Below are positions 60,330-64,000 of a stretch of DNA of 64,000 nt, piece after piece. Both the position numbers and the translations under genes were made by a program. Within the stretch, counting starts at the first letter, position 1, and every line of letters begins with the position of its first letter. This DNA comes from Cordilura impudica (lineage: Eukaryota > Arthropoda > Insecta > Diptera > Scathophagidae): NCBI GenBank assembly GCA_963682025.1, contig OY821518.1, forward strand, positions 150,890,997 through 150,954,996, given 5' to 3'. The notes beneath the pieces are model-generated. The model was not told the origin of the DNA. It ran no database searches and worked only from the letters and a program-made list of their open reading frames with translations.

Positions 60330-61032
60330 ACTTCTGAAATATCGAATTCAACTGAAGTTTGACTTAAACTTTTTTTTTTTTTTTTTACAAAATAGAGTTC
60401 AAGTAATAAAATGAACGTTATAAATACTTTTTCATATAAGGGACTTCCTTCTGAAACATGGTTTCACAATTTTGATGGAAAACCCCTGATGTATGACTTC
60501 TTTGTGCAAGTGTCATTTTATCGAGTTTTTTGAATTTTTTTTTTAACGCCACCCGAATTACTTAAAAAAATTTTTCAAGCCCAATTTTTTTAAAGCCAAT
60601 AGTCCACAAAAAAATATAAAAGAAATGCACATACCCGATGGAGTAACATTTCGAAAATAGGAGGCGAGAAAAACTGAACTTCATAATGAAAATTGTGAAA
60701 TTCCATGTTTCGGATGCTGTAAAAAAATATCCTTCTTAATTTTTTCTCACTTTTTTTCACAAATAGATTAACTAATTAAAACAAAAGATATTTGATTTTA
60801 AACTTTAAAAAAAATTCCTACGTTCAAAAATATTTTGTAATTTTGTAACCGTACTTTTCGTCATATCGTGGAACACTCAAGTCCTGACTTCAGGCGCGTT
60901 GCGCTGAGTTTTGGTAAAACTTTTTTTATATTTTTTGACGCAGCTCTTATTGTTTTGACCCAAGGATATATAAAGTGGATAAACTAAGTTAAAAAAATTG
61001 TGTTGAAAATTTTGGACAGGTCTAATGTACAT

Positions 61033-61181
61033 ATATTGTTTGACCAATGTTGATATTTTAAATTGGATATTTTCCTTTCAGTTTTTATCGGAACTAATAA
61101 ATGTTGCTTAATAATTTTAGTGTATTTTGAATCGGTGCAAAAAATTCTTTGATTTGGTATAAGTTTAGATAATGATGTATG
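61033..61181. other. Short spacer between the two DNA transposons
   Basis: AT-rich, no feature seen. Confidence 0.4.
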
Positions 61182-61837
61182 CAGTGGTGGATTTACACTA
61201 GGGGCAGTCGGGGCTAGAGCCCAGGGCGGCAAATTTTCTAGGGCGGCAAAATTTGGAAAGTGAAAAAAATTTTTTACTGTCATCAAAATTTCTCAATAGA
61301 AATTTTATATTTTAATTAATCATATATTATTTAATAGATAATTCAAGAAATGCGACTCGTATAATATTTGTCAAATTGAAATTTTGTAAATCATAATTTT
61401 GGCACCTTAAGTGAAAATTTATATTCGAAATTATTTAATTAATTAATTTCTTTAACGATTTAAAATGGTAATAAAACTGAAACCTCCATTTATGTAGGTA
61501 TACAACAATAATCCACAAGAGCGTTACAAAATTAAATTGTGTCATTCCCCTTTTTCTTTCATTGACAGTTCGTTGCATAGCTTTCGTTGTGTTTTGAGAA
61601 AAATACAAAAATACAAAATAATAAGCCACAGCAACACTATATGTACATTGTACATATTAAATTGTGGGATTCCCCTTTTTCATATCATTGATTATGTGTT
61701 GCATAGTTTTATTTTATCTTTTTTAAACGTGCTCATCATTAAAGAGTAAGTGTTGATTGAGTAAGGTGTTAAATTAATTTATCGATATCAAAAAATTGCA
61801 TTAATGTTGAGCATAAATATACGATCAATTGTCAACC

Positions 61838-64000
61838 ATGGCTGATGGACGCAAAAAATTGAGTGGATCTGAGTATCGAAAGCGCGCTTTGGACAAAAGT
61901 AAAAAGGAACAAGAGGTTTTGAGTAAAACTCCCAAACTAGATGATTTTTTTACGAAAAAAGTATGTGTTACACAAAAATCAGAAACTAACAATAGAGATT
62001 GTACGAATTTAGATTATGAAGGTTTGTATCATATTTTTTCAAGTATTCATATTTTTCCAAGTATAATAATGATTCATTTGTCGATGTGTATAAAATGTAT
62101 ATTCATTATTTACTGTCATAATTAGGTTAATAGAATAATAGTAAATTTTTGCAGGTGATGATGCATGTTCTACGTCAACTTCAAAACGAACTCCGTCTAC
62201 GAGTAATGATACTGATAGTACCACGACTTCTTCGCTGCCACAGAATAACCATCACGAAAGTGAACTTCAAGCTACAATTCCAACAATAAATATAGAAGAT
62301 AATGAGCATGGGGATATTGTGATAAGCGATGATCCAGGAGAATGGGTTATAAACGATTTCACCAGATATTACGTAGCTAACCATGGATGTAAACAAAATA
62401 AAAATTTGGATTTCTCCGGTACAAAACGTGATTACAGCGATGGAACTTCAAGATGGCTGTCAGAATCACTATTTTTAAGAAAACTTATCAACGGTGAAAA
62501 AGTTCCACGCCCATGGCTCATTTACTCAGTTAGTAAAGGTTCTGTATTTTGTGCAGCTTGTCTTCTTTTTGACAGAGAGTGTTCATTTAATGGCAAAAAC
62601 GGATTTAATGATTGGAAACATGCAGGCGTTCGTGTTGGTGAGCATGAAAACTCAAAACATCATAAAAAATGTATGTTAACCCTTAAGCAAAGATCGGATA
62701 CTAAGAACAGAATAGACCATGACTTAGTCATACAAACAGAGACAGAAATCTCTTATTGGAGAAATGTTTTAAGAAGAGTAGTCGCTGCTACTAAAGCCTT
62801 AGCTTCTCGAGGGCTTCCATTCCGAGGAAGTGATGAAAAGTTTGGCTCACCAAATAATGGCAATTTTTTAATGCTGATTGAATTTCTTGCTTCTTTTGAC
62901 CCATTCCTAGAAGAGCATATTCGAAAATTTGGAAATAAAGGATCTGGCAGTACAAGTTACTTATCGAAAACTATCTACGAAGAATTTATACAGCTTTTGT
63001 CAGTAAAAGTATCTTCTATCATAATTCAAGAAGTTAAATCAGCCAAATATTATGCTATTATTGTAGATTCCACACCTGATATATCTCACGTTGACCAACT
63101 TTCTTTTGTTATTAGATATGTGCAAAAAGATGGAACGCCTGTTGAACGCTTTCTGATATTTATTGAAAATTCTGCACATAAAGCTGAAGATTTGCTAGTT
63201 GCTGTATTGTCTATTCTTGAGTTTTTTGATCTTGACCTCGCAGACTGTCGAAGTCAGTCATATGATAATGCTAACAATGTATCAGGAATGTATTCAGGTT
63301 TACAGGCAAGAATTCATGAAATTAATGATCTAGCAGAACATGCTCCTTGTGCTGCTCATTCTTTGAATTTAGTTGGAGTTCACGCAGTAGAATGCGCACC
63401 AGAAGCTGCTTCATTCTTTAATACAGTACAAACTTTATATAACTTCTTTACTGCATCGACGCAGCGCTGGGAAATTTTACAATCTCATACCGGAAAAAGA
63501 ATCGCGTTAAAATCTTTATCTGCAACCAGATGGTCAGCTCGTTATGAAGCTGTTCATGTACTTAATCAATATTTCGACGAAATAATCGAGACATTGATTA
63601 TTATTGAAGAAGATATTGACGAAAATGCAATTACAAGACAACAAGCAAAAGGTATTCGTATTCAAATGGAGCGACTTGAAACAGCATTTATGCAAATATT
63701 TTGGCATTTTTTACTCTCGCGATTCAATGCTGTTAGTCAAAGATTGCAAAAAGTTGATTGCAGCATTGCTGACGTGATCGACGATTATCATGGTTTGATT
63801 AAAGTTGTTGCTGATACGCGAAATGAATTCGAAATCTATGAAAAAAATGCTTTAAATATTTCAGAGATTAAAGAATATAAAACAACAGTTTCTAGACAAA
63901 GGAAGAGAAAATTACATGCTGATGAATCACGGGATGGAGATGTGCAACTGTCAGGTCGAGACTACTTTAGAGTCAATACGTTTAATGTCATTCTTGACAA
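61838..64000 (+). CDS. hAT transposase, ZMYM1-like, intact in window, 3' end outside
   Basis: The start ATG at 61838 has a good fly context (CAACCATGG). Exon 1 (61838-62021) is followed by a 133-nt intron (62022-62154, GTTTGT...TTGCAG) and exon 2, which is open from 62155 to the window edge with no stop or frameshift. Exon 2 starts with an acidic Ser/Thr-rich linker, then a TTF-type zinc finger (FCAACLLFD ... NDWKHAG ... HENSKHHKKC). The RNase H-like hAT core follows with the first Asp in YYAIIVDSTPDISHVDQL, the second in SQSYDNANNVSGMYSGLQAR, the Cys-His motif HAPCAAHSLNLVG, and the conserved LSATRWSARYEA. The final acidic motif and dimerisation region should lie beyond 64000. The best preserved gene here and possibly active. 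Confidence 0.9.
62022..62154 (+). other. Intron of the hAT transposase gene
   Basis: Donor GAAG/GTTTGT and acceptor TTTTTGCAG/GTGATG. The interior is AT-rich and contains stops in the reading frame; splicing joins codons cleanly across a Gly codon (G/GT). Confidence 0.8.

Larger units (their letters stand above)
56964..61024 (-). mobile_element. 4.06-kb DNA transposon with about 0.5-kb inverted repeats
   Basis: Both ends read TAGACCTGTCCAAAA inward. The inverted repeat runs through 56964-57481 and 60520-61024, alignable to GCCACCCGAATTACTT and ATCGAG at the inner edges. The 8-bp ATGTACAT flanks both ends (56956-56963 and 61025-61032). A spliced transposase lies between on the minus strand. 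The tip resembles hAT termini and 8 bp fits hAT, but repeats this long and the protein are not typical hAT. Confidence 0.85.
61182..64000 (+). mobile_element. hAT element, left end and transposase (right end outside window)
   Basis: The left terminus CAGTGGTGGATTTACACTAG, then GGGGCTAGAGCCCAGGGCGG, is a familiar hAT terminus type. The 8 bases before it (GATGTATG, 61174-61181) are the candidate target duplication, to be matched beyond the window. It contains the transposase gene from 61838. Confidence 0.82.

Overview
The window is AT-rich eukaryotic DNA from an insect, most likely a dipteran and perhaps a calyptrate-type fly. The pointers are DINE-1/mini-me-like repeats with GTCY microsatellites, Helitrons with ...CTAG 3' ends, Tigger/pogo, hAT and CR1/Jockey-type elements, LTR elements primed by tRNA-Lys, and U1 snRNA-derived sequence close to the fly U1 sequence as I remember it. 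No convincing single-copy host gene is visible. The window is a dense, nested graveyard of transposable elements, as expected of heterochromatin or a very large intron or intergenic region. The exception is the right edge, where a hAT transposase frame is open and runs off the window.

Layout, left to right. 1-3.9 kb: minus-strand gag relic, primer-binding site and probable long LTR of a Ty3/Gypsy element. 3.9-8.3 kb: halves of a DINE-1-like element flanking two 5'-truncated U1 snRNA copies, two inverted-repeat elements and a zinc-finger fragment. 8.9-10.5 kb: minus-strand Tigger transposase pseudogene with a duplicated C-terminal segment. 10.6-12.4 kb: minus-strand Helitron with Pif1-type helicase remnants and an odd palindrome of two Helitron 5' ends. 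12.7-14.4 kb: A-rich then T-rich low-complexity tracts. 14.4-15.5 kb: snap-back repeats, repeated almost exactly at 27.7-28.1 kb. 16.5-18.3 kb: nested Helitrons. 18.9-27.2 kb: DINE-1-like copies, MITEs and a 276-bp tandem duplication.

28.3-45.8 kb is the centrepiece: a Tigger/pogo transposon (TA target, matching inverted termini) whose transposase gene is cut by a 14.6-kb block. That block is four direct LTRs of 2.6-2.9 kb alternating with three non-coding 1.2-kb interiors, flanked as a whole by one 4-bp duplication (GTCG). LTRs 3 and 4 share the same nested 320-bp solo LTR at the same site, so the array grew after that insertion. A second DINE-like family sits in the Tigger 3' part.

46-52 kb: another broken copy of the same long LTR, split by a 1.7-kb inverted-repeat element with 9-bp target duplication and many GGCCCC motifs, then a Helitron end. 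52-56.8 kb: a minus-strand CR1/Jockey-like non-LTR element, with a DINE-like copy cleanly inserted in ORF1. 57-61 kb: a 4.06-kb DNA transposon with inverted repeats of about 0.5 kb, 8-bp target duplication and a spliced, partly broken DDE-type transposase that I cannot place in a superfamily. 61.2 kb to the end: a hAT element with an intact ZMYM1-like transposase frame. The genes form no pathway; together they record serial insertion, and nesting gives a relative order of events.
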